In this document: in pieces, positions 47,600-57,017 of the stretch | Layout: the number at the start of each line of letters is the position of its first letter | Position numbering within the stretch: the stretch's first letter is position 1 | From: Deltaproteobacteria bacterium | GTDB lineage: Bacteria; CG2-30-53-67 | Length of the DNA stretch: 64,000 bases | Assembly (NCBI GenBank): GCA_013151235.1 | Contig: JAADIO010000002.1 | Location: 41,369 to 105,368 of the forward strand | Direction of reading: 5' to 3' | The notes under the pieces: model-generated | Database searches by the model: none | The model's input: only the letters and a program-made list of their open reading frames with translations | What the model was told of the DNA's origin: nothing | Program-made: the position numbers and the translations under genes

Positions 47600-49276
47600 A
47601 TGAGTATGTTCTGTTATCAATGCGAACAGGCGGCACAGGGAAAAGGGTGTGAAAAGGTGGGGGTCTGCGGCAAGGATCCGAAGGTCGCCGCCCTGCAGGA
47701 TCTGATGATCTACCAGGCAAAGGGGATCGGATGGCTTGCCCATCATGCACGGGGATTGGGCGAGAAGAACGAAGGGGTTGATCGTTATATCGCCAAGGCC
47801 CTTTTCACCACCGTCACCAATGTAGATTTCGATCCCGACCGTCTGGCACAATGGATTCGGGAAGGCGGACGGATCCGCAGGATTGCCGCCGATCTTTACC
47901 GGGAGGCGGAACGGAAATCGGGCGGAAAGGTCAATGAAACGGCGTGGCCGGCGCCCGCGCTCTATGAACCGGCGGAGTCGATCGAGGTCCTCCTTAACGA
48001 AGCCGGGAATCTTGAAGGAGTAGGTGTCACAAACGGCGCCGATGAAGATATCCGTTCCCTCCGGGAACTCCTGATCTACGGCCTCAAGGGGATGGCGGCC
48101 TACGTCGATCATGCGGCCCTCCTCGGCAAGGAAGAGGATTCCGTTTACGCCTTTTTTCACAAGGCCTTATCCGCCGTTTGTGCTCCGGACATTGCCATGG
48201 AGGCCCTTTTGGGGCTCAACATGGAGTGCGGCACCATGAATCTTACGGCCATGGAACTCCTTGACGCCGGGCACACGGAACGCTTCGGCCACCCCGAACC
48301 GACACCGGTCCGGACGGGGCTGAAGAAGGGACCGGCCATCATTATCACCGGCCATGACCTTGTCGATCTCGAAGCGCTCCTGAAGCAGACGGAAGGGACA
48401 GGCATCAATATATACACCCACGGAGAGATGCTCCCGGCACATGGATATCCGGGCCTCAGGAAATATACACATCTGGCCGGTCACTTCGGCACGGCCTGGC
48501 AGAACCAGCGGAAGGAATTCGACGGGATCCCCGCTGCGATCCTCTTTACCACCAACTGCATCCAGAAACCGAAGGAAAGCTACATGGACCGGGTCTACAC
48601 CACCGGTCTTGTCGCCTGGCCGGGGATCACCCACGTGAAGAGAACGGACTTCTCCGCCGTCATCGAGAAAGCAAAGGCCCTTGGGGGTTCCGCCGAGGAC
48701 CAGGGAGGGACAACCCTCACCACCGGTTTCGCCCGCAATGCCGTCCTCTCCGTCGCCGACAAGGTCGTCGGGGCGGTCAAGAGTGGGGCGATCAAGCACT
48801 TCTTCCTCGTCGGCGGCTGCGACGGCGCCAAACCGGGGCGGAACTATTACACCGAATTTGTCGAGAAGGCTCCGAAGGATACGGTGATCCTGACCCTTGC
48901 CTGCGGGAAGTTCCGCTTCAACCATCTCGACCTGGGCGACATCGGCGGGATTCCCCGGCTTCTCGATATCGGCCAGTGCAACGACGCCTACTCTGCGATC
49001 AAGATCGCTTCAGCCCTCGCGGAGGCCTTCGACTGCGGCGTCAACGACCTGCCTCTCTCCTTCATTCTCTCCTGGTACGAGCAGAAGGCCGTGGTCATCC
49101 TGCTTTCGCTCCTGGCCCTCGGGATCAAGGGGATCCGGATCGGACCGACCCTTCCGGCCTTTCTCTCCCCCAACGTCGTCAACTACCTGGTGGAAAACTT
49201 CGACGTCAAACCGATTTCCACCCCCTGTCTCGACCTGGCGGAGATCATGGAAGAGAAAGTTTGCACGGAGGCGTAA
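47600..49276 (+). CDS. hcp: Hydroxylamine reductase / hybrid cluster protein
   Basis: Hcp contains a hybrid Fe-S-O cluster and acts in nitrosative stress as a nitric oxide or hydroxylamine reductase. The 558-residue protein has the N-terminal cluster cysteines C5, C8, C17 and C23 (FCYQCEQAAQGKGCEKVGVC), the class I spacing. Hybrid-cluster ligands are expected in GGCDG and LACGKFRFN and near the C-terminus. AAGGAGG lies 6 nt before the ATG at 47600. No hcr reductase gene is adjacent. Confidence 0.95.
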   Translation: MSMFCYQCEQAAQGKGCEKVGVCGKDPKVAALQDLMIYQAKGIGWLAHHARGLGEKNEGVDRYIAKALFTTVTNVDFDPDRLAQWIREGGRIRRIAADLYREAERKSGGKVNETAWPAPALYEPAESIEVLLNEAGNLEGVGVTNGADEDIRSLRELLIYGLKGMAAYVDHAALLGKEEDSVYAFFHKALSAVCAPDIAMEALLGLNMECGTMNLTAMELLDAGHTERFGHPEPTPVRTGLKKGPAIIITGHDLVDLEALLKQTEGTGINIYTHGEMLPAHGYPGLRKYTHLAGHFGTAWQNQRKEFDGIPAAILFTTNCIQKPKESYMDRVYTTGLVAWPGITHVKRTDFSAVIEKAKALGGSAEDQGGTTLTTGFARNAVLSVADKVVGAVKSGAIKHFFLVGGCDGAKPGRNYYTEFVEKAPKDTVILTLACGKFRFNHLDLGDIGGIPRLLDIGQCNDAYSAIKIASALAEAFDCGVNDLPLSFILSWYEQKAVVILLSLLALGIKGIRIGPTLPAFLSPNVVNYLVENFDVKPISTPCLDLAEIMEEKVCTEA

Positions 49277-49299
49277 CCTCTCCAGGTGTGTAAAACAAG

Positions 49300-49337
49300 A
49301 AGGATCGGTGCAGATCATGCACCGATCCTTTTTATTT
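49300..49337 (+). terminator. Intrinsic terminator after hcp
   Basis: A perfect 12-bp stem, AAGGATCGGTGC with GCACCGATCCTT, around a 7-nt loop, ending in TTTTTATTT. It lies 23 bp after the hcp stop. Confidence 0.92.
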
Positions 49338-49468
49338 GGGACGATGAACGCGGGGATGCCGATGGCATATCCCCTGATAACCATTGCGATGGGTGTCAGT
49401 CGCAGGACGGTGAATGAACCCTGTACCGGGAGGCACGGAGAACAGAATAATGTAAGGCCGGGCGGGAT

Positions 49469-49699
49469 TCAAACCTTTTCCAACCTTTCAGCAATCCAGA
49501 TCTTGATGATCGACTGTCGAGGCACGCCAAGTCGTTTCGCTTCCTTGTCCAGGCGATGAATCATCCATACCGGAAAGTCCACATTGACCCTCTTCTGATT
49601 CTGGCCGGGTCTCCTCGCTTTTGACAGATCAAGGAATTTCGTAATATCTTCCCCGGAATCAAACTTTTGATCCAGATCCTTAGCTTTCATAAATTTCAA
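49469..49699 (-). CDS. brnA: BrnA-type antitoxin
   Basis: A 76-residue antitoxin candidate. It has an N-terminal segment that would wrap the toxin (MKAKDLDQKFDSGEDITKFLDL) and a C-terminal ribbon-helix-helix DNA-binding region (KRVNVDFPVWMIHRLDKEAKRLGVPRQSIIKIWIAERL, read in pieces). This matches the BrnA family, whose members bind their own promoter. It follows brnT with a 20-bp overlap. Confidence 0.85.
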   Translation of the reverse strand: MKFMKAKDLDQKFDSGEDITKFLDLSKARRPGQNQKRVNVDFPVWMIHRLDKEAKRLGVPRQSIIKIWIAERLEKV

Positions 49700-49940
49700 T
49701 CTCCTCTTTGCGGGATCGGCGCACGGAAATAATCCTGACGCGTTCGTTTCGGTAAGTTATGATCGACGACCAGCATTTGCCGGAGATTCTACCGATGACC
49801 AAAAATCTTTCTTCGTCAATGGTTTTCGCAGGAATCTCGATTCGATCCGGGTCATTCCATAAAGTTTGAGCTTCAACAAAATCGATCCCGTGTTTCTTCT
49901 TGTTCATCCGGTTTTTTCGGTTATCGAATTCAAACTCCAT
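49680..49940 (-). CDS. brnT: BrnT-type ribonuclease toxin
   Basis: An 86-residue DUF497/BrnT protein, a RelE-fold ribonuclease that inhibits translation. Diagnostic pattern: FEFDNRKNRMNKKKHGIDFVEA, then a strand pair with RFLVIGRISGK and the basic RVRIISVRRSRKEE near the end. Toxin before antitoxin with a short overlap is the normal brnTA order. An AT-rich palindrome covers the promoter. Confidence 0.88.
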   Translation of the reverse strand: MEFEFDNRKNRMNKKKHGIDFVEAQTLWNDPDRIEIPAKTIDEERFLVIGRISGKCWSSIITYRNERVRIISVRRSRKEEIEIYES

Positions 49941-49944
49941 AATG

Positions 49945-49980
49945 GTATATATAATATACTTAAATTATACTAAAAGTCAA
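49945..49980 (-). promoter_or_regulatory. brnTA promoter and operator
   Basis: On the minus strand TTGACT - 16 bp - TATATT. The inverted repeat GTATAT-N3-ATATAC (49945-49959) overlaps the -10, a good position for autorepression by the BrnA ribbon-helix-helix domain. Confidence 0.6.
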
Positions 49981-50000
49981 CCATTATGTTTGCTAACGTA

Positions 50001-50034
50001 ACCAGCAAAAGGGGTCAACCAGCAAAAGGGGTCA
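50001..50034 (+). repeat. Two tandem 17-bp units and REP-like remnant
   Basis: ACCAGCAAAAGGGGTCA occurs twice in tandem, followed by GTCTGCTCTTGG and, at about 50092, TTGACCC. GGGGTCAA and TTGACCC are complementary ends of a REP-like sequence often left by IS200/RAYT-type activity. No transposase is present. Confidence 0.5.
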
Positions 50035-50154
50035 AGTCTGCTCTTGGCTCTTATCCCAGTGCCTCTGTACAACGCTTCAACTTCTTGACCCGATTCAATT
50101 TTCCTGTTAGTTTTTCCTAATTATGTTGTCAATGACAAGCAGAGAGGTATGGCC

Positions 50155-50472
50155 ATGTCGGATGATTGCCGGAAGGTTTCAGTGGTTATTGATGACCGGG
50201 AAGCCCGCAGCGGACTGCCTGAAATCCTCGGTTCTCTTGAAGAGGTGGAGGTCTCCTTCCGTCGCCTTCCGTTAGGAGATTATGTGGTCGATGGTCTGTT
50301 CCTTTTCGAGCGGAAGCGCCTCCCCGATTTTGCTGCTTCGATCCGGGACGGAAGACTTTTTCAGCAGACGGCACGACTGGCTCTATCGGAGAAACGGTCT
50401 GCACTGATCCTTGAAGGGCGGGGACGGGATCTTGCTGCGTGCGGGACAATTCTCAATTTCCCCCGGCTGTGA
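50155..50472 (+). pseudogene. Truncated ERCC4-domain nuclease
   Basis: About 105 residues of an ERCC4 (XPF-type) nuclease domain: VVIDDREARSGLPEIL, LPLGDYVVDGLFLFERKRLPDFAASI and DGRLFQQTARLAL, with the metal-binding D, ERK and related residues kept. Relatives usually continue for about 100 more residues, whereas this ends abruptly at GTILNFPRL just before fdhA. AGAGG is 7 nt before the ATG at 50155. It could be a short active domain, but truncation by the insertion or deletion that brought in fdhA is more likely. Confidence 0.6.
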
Positions 50473-50485
50473 TATACTGACGGGC

Positions 50486-52564
50486 ATGAAGAAAGTCTAT
50501 ACGATCTGTCCCTACTGCGGGTGTGGGTGCGGTCTTTATCTGCATTTGTCCCACAACCGGATCACCGGCGTCTCCCCCAGCCGGGCGCATCCGGTCAACG
50601 GGGGAATGCTCTGCGTGAAGGGGTGGAACGCCCACGAATTCATTCACCATCCCGACCGGCTGGCCTCCCCCCTCCGGAAAACGGAACGGGGCCGGGTCCG
50701 GACCTCCTGGCGGGATGCGCTGAACCTGACCGCCTCCCGGCTCTCCGCCATTGCCGCTGAATACGGTCCCGATTCGATCGGTTTTCTCAGTTCCGCAAAG
50801 TGCAGCAATGAAGAAAACTATCTCATGATGAAATTCGCCCGCGCGGTCATTGGGACGAACAACATCGATCACTGCGCCCGGCTATGCCATTCGTCCACCG
50901 TGGGCGGCCTCTCCGGAACCTTCGGCTCGGGCGCCATGACCAATTCCATTGCCGAGATTGATGAGGCAAAGACCCTCTTCGTGATCGGTTCCAACACGAC
51001 CGAACAGCATCCCATGATCGGGATGCACATGCTCCGTGCCGTGGACCGGGGCGCGACCCTGATTGTTGCCGACCCGCGGAGGACCCAGATCGCCGAGTTT
51101 GCCCGGATTCATCTACGGCATCGGAGCGGGACGGATATTGCCTTGCTGAACAGCATCATGAATGTGATCATCCTCGAAGGGCTGGTGGATATCGAATTCG
51201 TGAAGCGGCGCACGGAAAATTTTGATGGCCTGATGAATGTTGTCAACTTTTACACGCCATCCGTCGGCGCCAAGGTCACCGGTGTTCCTGCGGGAATGAT
51301 CCGCAAGGCGGCGCGGATCTTTGCGACGCAGCAGCGCTCCATGCTCTTCTATGCCATGGGGATCACCCAGCATATCTGCGGGGTGGACAATGTCCGGGCC
51401 TGTGCCAACCTGATCATGTTGACGGGTCATATCGGGCAGCCTTTTTCCGGGTTGAACCCGTTGCGGGGGCAGAACAATGTGCAGGGGGCCTGCGACATGG
51501 GGGCGCTTCCCGATTTCTATTCGGGCTATCAGGAGGTGAGCGATCCCGCTGCGCGGCGGAAATTCTCCCGTGCCTGGGGAACCCCGCTTCCCGACCGGCC
51601 GGGGATGACCCTGACGGAGATGATCGATGCCATGGCGGAGGGGAAGATCCGTGCCCTCTACGTGATGGGGGAGAACCCGCTCCTCTCCGATCCGGACCTG
51701 AACCACGTTCGGGAGGCGTTCAGCCGACTCGATTTTCTGGTAGTCCAGGACATCTTTCTCTCCGAGACGGCAAAGATCGCCGATGTCGTCCTCCCCGCCG
51801 CGAGCTATGCGGAAAAAGACGGCACCTACACGAACACGGAGCGGCGCGTACAGAAGGCCGAGCAGGCGCTTTCACCCTTTGGGGAGAGCCTGCCGGACTG
51901 GCAGATCCTCTGTCAGCTTGCAAACCGCATGGGCTATCCCATGTCCTACCACGGGACCTACGAGATCATGGAGGAGATCGCCCTTTTGAGCCCCTCCTAC
52001 GGCGGGATGCTTCACCACCGGCTCCATGAAAATTTCGGGCTCCAGTGGCCCTGTCCCGACCTGAACCATAAGGGGACCCCTTACCTGCACCGGAAGAAGT
52101 TCGCCCGGGGTCTCGGTCGGTTCATCCCCGTGGAATTCATTCCGGCGGCCGAGCCGGTTGACGGAGATTATCCCCTGCTGCTGACGACCGGACGGATCTA
52201 TTTCCATTATCATACCGGGACGATGTGCCGACGGACCTCCACACTGGAACGGGAGGAGCCGGAATGTTTTGTTGAGATGAATCCTTCCGATGCCGAAGGT
52301 CGCGGCATCCGGAACGGACAAATCGTCCGGATCACCTCCCGACGGGGCACCCTGACGGTCCGAACCTTCCTGACGGAGAAGACCCCGGCGGGAACGGTCT
52401 TCCTCCCCTTCCACTTCCGGGAAGCGGCGGCGAACCTTCTGACATGTGCCGCCACCGATCCCGAAGCGGGGATCCCGGAATTCAAGGTCTGTGCCGTCCG
52501 GGTGGAACCCCGGACCGCCGGTCGACATCCGGAAAAAGAACAGGAAAAGATTCTTCATCACTGA
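50486..52564 (+). CDS. fdhA: Molybdopterin formate dehydrogenase catalytic subunit (cysteine type)
   Basis: Oxidises formate to CO2, or the reverse, at a molybdenum or tungsten bis-pterin centre. The 692-residue protein has an N-terminal [4Fe-4S] set (C8, C11, C15, C43). The active-site motif HCARLCHSSTVGGL has cysteine 134 where E. coli FdhF has selenocysteine. Pterin-binding blocks include LMLTGHIGQPFSGLNPLRGQ-like text and YVMGENPLLSDPD. It lacks a twin-arginine signal, so it is cytoplasmic. The ATG at 50486 has a weak ribosome site. Two partner subunits follow. Confidence 0.92.
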   Translation: MKKVYTICPYCGCGCGLYLHLSHNRITGVSPSRAHPVNGGMLCVKGWNAHEFIHHPDRLASPLRKTERGRVRTSWRDALNLTASRLSAIAAEYGPDSIGFLSSAKCSNEENYLMMKFARAVIGTNNIDHCARLCHSSTVGGLSGTFGSGAMTNSIAEIDEAKTLFVIGSNTTEQHPMIGMHMLRAVDRGATLIVADPRRTQIAEFARIHLRHRSGTDIALLNSIMNVIILEGLVDIEFVKRRTENFDGLMNVVNFYTPSVGAKVTGVPAGMIRKAARIFATQQRSMLFYAMGITQHICGVDNVRACANLIMLTGHIGQPFSGLNPLRGQNNVQGACDMGALPDFYSGYQEVSDPAARRKFSRAWGTPLPDRPGMTLTEMIDAMAEGKIRALYVMGENPLLSDPDLNHVREAFSRLDFLVVQDIFLSETAKIADVVLPAASYAEKDGTYTNTERRVQKAEQALSPFGESLPDWQILCQLANRMGYPMSYHGTYEIMEEIALLSPSYGGMLHHRLHENFGLQWPCPDLNHKGTPYLHRKKFARGLGRFIPVEFIPAAEPVDGDYPLLLTTGRIYFHYHTGTMCRRTSTLEREEPECFVEMNPSDAEGRGIRNGQIVRITSRRGTLTVRTFLTEKTPAGTVFLPFHFREAAANLLTCAATDPEAGIPEFKVCAVRVEPRTAGRHPEKEQEKILHH

Positions 52565-52593
52565 CGGCTTTGTCGTCACGGAGCAACCGAAAC

Positions 52594-53622
52594 ATGGGCA
52601 AGGCCTGTATCCTCGACAAGAACCATCTCCCCTACTGGCTGCGGCAGATCCGTAAGGAGCGGAGACTAATCGCTCCCATGGTTACGATTGCGGGGGATCC
52701 GGTCTATAAGGAGGTCGGCAATATTCACGAGATCCAGCTTGATGGTCCGGCGTGCCTCCCCTCGGTCAAGGAATTCTTCTTCCCGCAGACGGAGGTAATG
52801 TTCCGGTGCCGGGAAGGAAAGGTCCGGGAAGAGGTCCTCGGAGTCCCCACGGTCATCTTCGGACTCCGTTCCTGCGATGTCGCGGCATTGCACAGAGTCG
52901 ATCGGTTCATGGGTGGAGATTTTCACGATCCCTACTATGAAAGAAAACGGGAAAATACGATTCTTGTCTCCGTCGGTTGCAACCGGCCCGATCCGACCTG
53001 CTTCTGCATGAACCTCGGCACAGGCCCTTTCCTGCATGAGGGATACGATATCCAGTTGACCGATCTCGGATCCCGCTATTTTGTGGAGACCGCATCCGGC
53101 CGCGCCGCAAAATTGCTCCGGAAGTTTCGATACCTCTTCAGGAACCCCTCAAAAACAGATTATGAAGATCAATATGAAGCAATCCACCTCTCCAGGACCT
53201 GTTTTGAAAAACGGATGAACCTGGAGGGGGCCCGGAAGGCCATGGCCGCGGGGGAGGTGCCCGAGGCGTTCTGGCAGTCAGTCACGAAACGGTGTTTCGA
53301 ATGCGGCGGCTGTGTCTATGTCTGCCCGGTCTGTACCTGCTTCAACGTCCTCGACCGGAAGGAGGGCGGTACCGTCGAGCGGTGCAGAGTCTGGGACACC
53401 TGTCTCTTCAAGGGATTTACGAGAATGGCCGGAGGGGTCCTGCCGAACCGGGAACGGGTGAAGAGGACAAAACGGTGGTATGAGCATAAGATTCTGCATG
53501 CACCGGAGCAGATCGGGGCCTTCGGCTGCGTGGGATGCGGTCGGTGTACCCTTGCCTGCCCCGGCGTGATCGATATGGCGACGGTGGGGATGCAACTGAC
53601 CAAAGGGGTGGAGCAGCCGTGA
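52594..53622 (+). CDS. Iron-sulfur electron-transfer subunit, HydB/AsrA-like
   Basis: A 342-residue protein similar to the beta subunit of cytoplasmic sulfhydrogenases and AsrA of sulfite reductase. The first two-thirds include GLRSCDVAALHRVDRFMGGD and GCNRPDPTCFCMNLGTGP. The C-terminal third binds two [4Fe-4S] clusters (CFECGGCVYVCPVC and CVGCGRCTLACPG). It probably relays electrons between FdhA and the flavin subunit that follows. GGAG is 11 nt before the ATG. It overlaps the next gene by 4 bp. Confidence 0.85.
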   Translation: MGKACILDKNHLPYWLRQIRKERRLIAPMVTIAGDPVYKEVGNIHEIQLDGPACLPSVKEFFFPQTEVMFRCREGKVREEVLGVPTVIFGLRSCDVAALHRVDRFMGGDFHDPYYERKRENTILVSVGCNRPDPTCFCMNLGTGPFLHEGYDIQLTDLGSRYFVETASGRAAKLLRKFRYLFRNPSKTDYEDQYEAIHLSRTCFEKRMNLEGARKAMAAGEVPEAFWQSVTKRCFECGGCVYVCPVCTCFNVLDRKEGGTVERCRVWDTCLFKGFTRMAGGVLPNRERVKRTKRWYEHKILHAPEQIGAFGCVGCGRCTLACPGVIDMATVGMQLTKGVEQP

Positions 53623-54452
53623 AGTCTCATAACATCTACACCCCCTTTTCTGCTGAAATCCGGTCGATTGTGAAGGAGACGGCCGATGTCCATCTTTACC
53701 GGTTCTCCCTGCCGGAGGGGACGGTCTGCCCGCCGGGCCGGTTCTTCATGGTCTCTCTCTGGGGAGCGGGGGAGGTCCCGATTTCCATCGCTTCCCATTC
53801 CGAAGCAGGTGAGTGGCTGGAGCTGTGCATCCGGAGGACCGGCCATGTCACCTCCGCGATAGACCATCTGCAGGAAGGGGATCAACTCTGGTTGCGGGGG
53901 CCCTACGGGAACGGCTTTCCCCTTGAGATCGCCGAGGGGGCCGAGATCGTAATTGTTGCAGGGGGGATCGGCATGGCGCCGCTCCGGCCCCTCCTCTACG
54001 AATTCACGGTTCCGGGAAAAGGATACGGCGGGGTGACGCTGATCTACGGTTCCCGGACACCGGAGGAGATTCTTTTCAAAGAAGAGATCGAAAACTATAC
54101 CGCGCGGGGAATCAACGTGAAGTTGTGCGTCGACCGGGGTGACGGCAGCTGGAGCGGCCATGTCGGGCTGGTCACCGATCTGCTCGGCGACATCCGGAGC
54201 GACATGCAATCCACCGTAGCCTATCTCTGCGGACCCGGGATCATGATCCAAAATGTCACCCGTGACCTGCACCGCATGGGGATACCGCACGACCGGATCA
54301 TTACCACCCTGGAGGCCCACATGAAATGCGGTGTCGGCAAGTGCGGCCACTGCTATGCGGGCGGCAAATATATCTGCACCGACGGTCCCGTATTTACCTA
54401 CCGGGAAATCATTGAAAACCGAATCACCGGGGATACCAGGAGATCAGGTTGA
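53619..54452 (+). CDS. FAD/NAD(P)-binding diaphorase subunit, HydG/AsrB-like
   Basis: A 277-residue ferredoxin-NADP reductase-like protein. FAD-binding text is RFFMVSLWGAGEVPISIAS, NAD(P)-binding text is EIVIVAGGIGMAPLRPLLYE and YLCGPGIMI. The C-terminus holds a [2Fe-2S] site (MKCGVGKCGHCYAGGKYIC), as in PyrK and sulfhydrogenase gamma subunits. With the two upstream genes it predicts a soluble NAD(P)-linked formate dehydrogenase. The GTG start overlaps the preceding stop. Its last 29 bp overlap the convergent glgP. Confidence 0.87.
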   Translation: MKSHNIYTPFSAEIRSIVKETADVHLYRFSLPEGTVCPPGRFFMVSLWGAGEVPISIASHSEAGEWLELCIRRTGHVTSAIDHLQEGDQLWLRGPYGNGFPLEIAEGAEIVIVAGGIGMAPLRPLLYEFTVPGKGYGGVTLIYGSRTPEEILFKEEIENYTARGINVKLCVDRGDGSWSGHVGLVTDLLGDIRSDMQSTVAYLCGPGIMIQNVTRDLHRMGIPHDRIITTLEAHMKCGVGKCGHCYAGGKYICTDGPVFTYREIIENRITGDTRRSG

Positions 54453-56949
54453 GCTCCAGGGGGACCTGTGCCTCCGGATGATAGGGAAGCAGGCGCGGTG
54501 TGAAATCCCCGGCCGGACGTGATGTCCTGATCCGGCAGGTATACCGCTCCCAGCTTGGAGTACCGGGAGCCGGGGCCTCGTGGTTCATTTCCTGCCGTAC
54601 CGCTTTTTCGGAATTCGCGGATTCCGCGTAGAGTTGTACCTGCACAAAGTCCGCAGGAATCCCGCCGATTTCCAGCAGGACCTCGAAGGACCAGCCGTCC
54701 GGTTCCTGCCGTGCGTTGAACTTCCCCCATGAAATTCTGTTCCAGAACCGGGTCAGGGTCTCTTCCCAGTTCCGGAGTTCTTTCGCCAGGCTTCCCCGGT
54801 TCTCCATTCTCTGTTGAAAGGCCGCGGCCGCAGGGAGATAGATCTTTTCAGCATATTCCCGGACCATCCGGTTACTGCTGAAACGAGGAGTGAGGTGGGC
54901 CATGCTGGCCCGTATTCGGCGGATCCAGGCTTCCGGGAGATCATTCCCGTTCCGGTTGTAGAACTCAGGTATGACCTCTTCTTCGAGGAGGTGGTAGAGC
55001 TGTTCGGCTTCAAGACGGTCCCACTCCCCTGCAGGGTGTTCCCGGCCGTCTCCCAGCGCCCACCCCACTTCGGGGGAGTAGGCCTCTGCCCACCAGCCGT
55101 CGAGGGACGACAGGTTGAGTCCGCCGTTGACCAGGACCTTCATGCCGCTCGTCCCCGAGGCTTCCCAGGGGCGCCGCGGATTGTTGATCCAGACATCGAC
55201 TCCCTGGACCATTTCCAGGGCCAGGTCCATGTCGTAATCTTCAAGAAAAACCACACGACGGTGTACCTCGGGCCGTTCCGCGAACCGGGTCCATTGCCGC
55301 ACAAGTTCTTTGCCGGTTTCATCCTGCGGGTGGGCCTTGCCGGCCACGATGATTTGCACGGGCCGTGCAGAATCGCGGAGCAGACGAATCAGGCGTTCCG
55401 GATCCATCAGCAGGAGATTCGGACGTTTGTACTCGGCGAAACGGCGGGCAAATCCGAGGGTCAGTGCGTCCGGATTGAGGACCTTCTCCGCCTCGGCCAC
55501 CCGGTTCGGTGGAAGTCCCTGCTGTCCGAGGTGCCGGGCAAGGCGCCTGCGGGCGTAGCGGACAAGATCCGCCCGTTCCGCGCGGCGGCAGGACCAGAGA
55601 TCCTCATCACTCATCTTGCTCAGGATCGCTCCGGTCAGGGTTTTTAGTGTCCCCTTCCACCGGTCTTTGCCGCAGACCTGTGTCCAGGCCTCATCCGCCC
55701 AGGGAGAGTCCCAGGAGGGAACATGGACCCCGTTGGTAATGTGCGTGACCGGCACTTCCTGCTCCGGCCATCGGGGAAAAAGATCCTGAAAAATTCGTCG
55801 GCTGACCTTCCCGTGCAGGCGGCTGACCCCGTTGATGGTGCCGCAGGTGCGGAGCGCCAGGTAGGCCATATTAAACGGTTCCTTGCTGTCATCGGGATCC
55901 CGGCGTCCGAGGGCGGCCAGTTCATGAGGAGAAACGCCTAAGCTTGCGGCATAATCCCGGCCATATTTTTCCAGGAGATCCCGGGAAAAGAGATCGAAAC
56001 CGGCGGTCACCGGCGTGTGCGTGGTAAAGATATTTCCGGGACGGCTTGTCCGGAGGGCGTCCCGGAAGTCGAGGTCTTCTTTTTCCATGAGATGCCGGGC
56101 CCGTTCCAGCGTCACGAAAGCCGCGTGCCCTTCGTTGAGATGGCAGACCTCGATGGGAAGACCGAGCGCCTCTATCAGCCGCCAGCCGCAAATCCCCAGG
56201 GCGATCTCCTGGGCCAGGCGCATCTCGTGCCCGCCGCCGTAGAGCTTGCCGGTAATCCCCCGGTCCATCGGGCTGTTCAATGGGTCGTTGCTGTCGAGCA
56301 GGTAGAGCAGGACCCGGCCGACCTGTGCCTTCCAGACGCGAAAACGGACGGTTCGTCCGGGGAAGTCGTAAGCGACGTGCAGCCAGGAGCCGTTTCCCGC
56401 GATGACCGGTGTAATAGGGAGGCTCGCCGGATCATTATAGGGATAGATCTCCTGCTGGCGGCCACCGGCATCGACGACCTGCCGGAAATAGCCTTCCTGA
56501 TAGAGCAGGCCCACACCGGCCACCGGCACGCCGAGGTCGCTTGCCCCCTTGAGATAGTCCCCCGCCAGGATCCCCAGGCCCCCGGCATAGATGGGAAGGG
56601 CCTCGCTGAGGCCGAACTCCATGCTGAAGTAGGCGATCGTGGGCAAAGGGGTCTCCCCGAAGATTCCATGGCTCCAGCAGGAACAGCCGAGATATGCCGT
56701 ACGGGCTTCGGCCAGACGTTCCAGTTCTTTCCTGAATTTCCCATCCCCCGCCAGCTCCTCCAGCCGCTCCCTGGAAAGGTTCTGCAGGACCACGTAAGGG
56801 TTGCGGGTTCGCTCCCAGGTCTCCGGGTCCACGTCATTCCAGAAGGTGTCCCCGTCATGGCTCCACATCCAGCGCAGATCGGTTACCAGGTCTGCACAGG
56901 GTTCCAGCCCGGGGGGAAGTTTTCTCGGGAAAAAGGGTGCGGTCTCCAT
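54424..56949 (-). CDS. glgP: Alpha-glucan (glycogen) phosphorylase
   Basis: Releases glucose 1-phosphate from alpha-1,4-glucan ends. The 841-residue GT35 enzyme has EFGLSEALPIYAGGLGILAGD near residue 110, LNEGHAAFVTLERAR, and the PLP-lysine motif EASGTSGMKVLVNGGLNLSS. It is the short bacterial/archaeal type with an extra C-terminal region after about residue 720. AAGGAG is 8 nt before the ATG. It follows xfp and ackA on the same strand and overlaps the convergent diaphorase gene by 29 bp. Confidence 0.93.
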   Translation of the reverse strand: METAPFFPRKLPPGLEPCADLVTDLRWMWSHDGDTFWNDVDPETWERTRNPYVVLQNLSRERLEELAGDGKFRKELERLAEARTAYLGCSCWSHGIFGETPLPTIAYFSMEFGLSEALPIYAGGLGILAGDYLKGASDLGVPVAGVGLLYQEGYFRQVVDAGGRQQEIYPYNDPASLPITPVIAGNGSWLHVAYDFPGRTVRFRVWKAQVGRVLLYLLDSNDPLNSPMDRGITGKLYGGGHEMRLAQEIALGICGWRLIEALGLPIEVCHLNEGHAAFVTLERARHLMEKEDLDFRDALRTSRPGNIFTTHTPVTAGFDLFSRDLLEKYGRDYAASLGVSPHELAALGRRDPDDSKEPFNMAYLALRTCGTINGVSRLHGKVSRRIFQDLFPRWPEQEVPVTHITNGVHVPSWDSPWADEAWTQVCGKDRWKGTLKTLTGAILSKMSDEDLWSCRRAERADLVRYARRRLARHLGQQGLPPNRVAEAEKVLNPDALTLGFARRFAEYKRPNLLLMDPERLIRLLRDSARPVQIIVAGKAHPQDETGKELVRQWTRFAERPEVHRRVVFLEDYDMDLALEMVQGVDVWINNPRRPWEASGTSGMKVLVNGGLNLSSLDGWWAEAYSPEVGWALGDGREHPAGEWDRLEAEQLYHLLEEEVIPEFYNRNGNDLPEAWIRRIRASMAHLTPRFSSNRMVREYAEKIYLPAAAAFQQRMENRGSLAKELRNWEETLTRFWNRISWGKFNARQEPDGWSFEVLLEIGGIPADFVQVQLYAESANSEKAVRQEMNHEAPAPGTPSWERYTCRIRTSRPAGDFTPRLLPYHPEAQVPLELNLISWYPR

Positions 56950-56988
56950 GGCTTTGCTCCTTGTGCATGTTTTTCGCTTCTGATTTGC

Positions 56989-57017
56989 TTTGCGTCCTTG
57001 GCGTCCTTCGCGAGAGG
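56989..57017. repeat. Dispersed GCGTCCTT-type repeat
   Basis: The xfp-glgP gap (136 bp) contains GCGTCCTTGGCGTCCTTCGC, an imperfect direct repeat. A similar low-complexity phrase, TTTGTGCCTGTGTGCCTCTG, follows at about 57054. Phrases of this type (cgcaaagacgc on the other strand) are scattered through many bacterial genomes. Confidence 0.4.
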
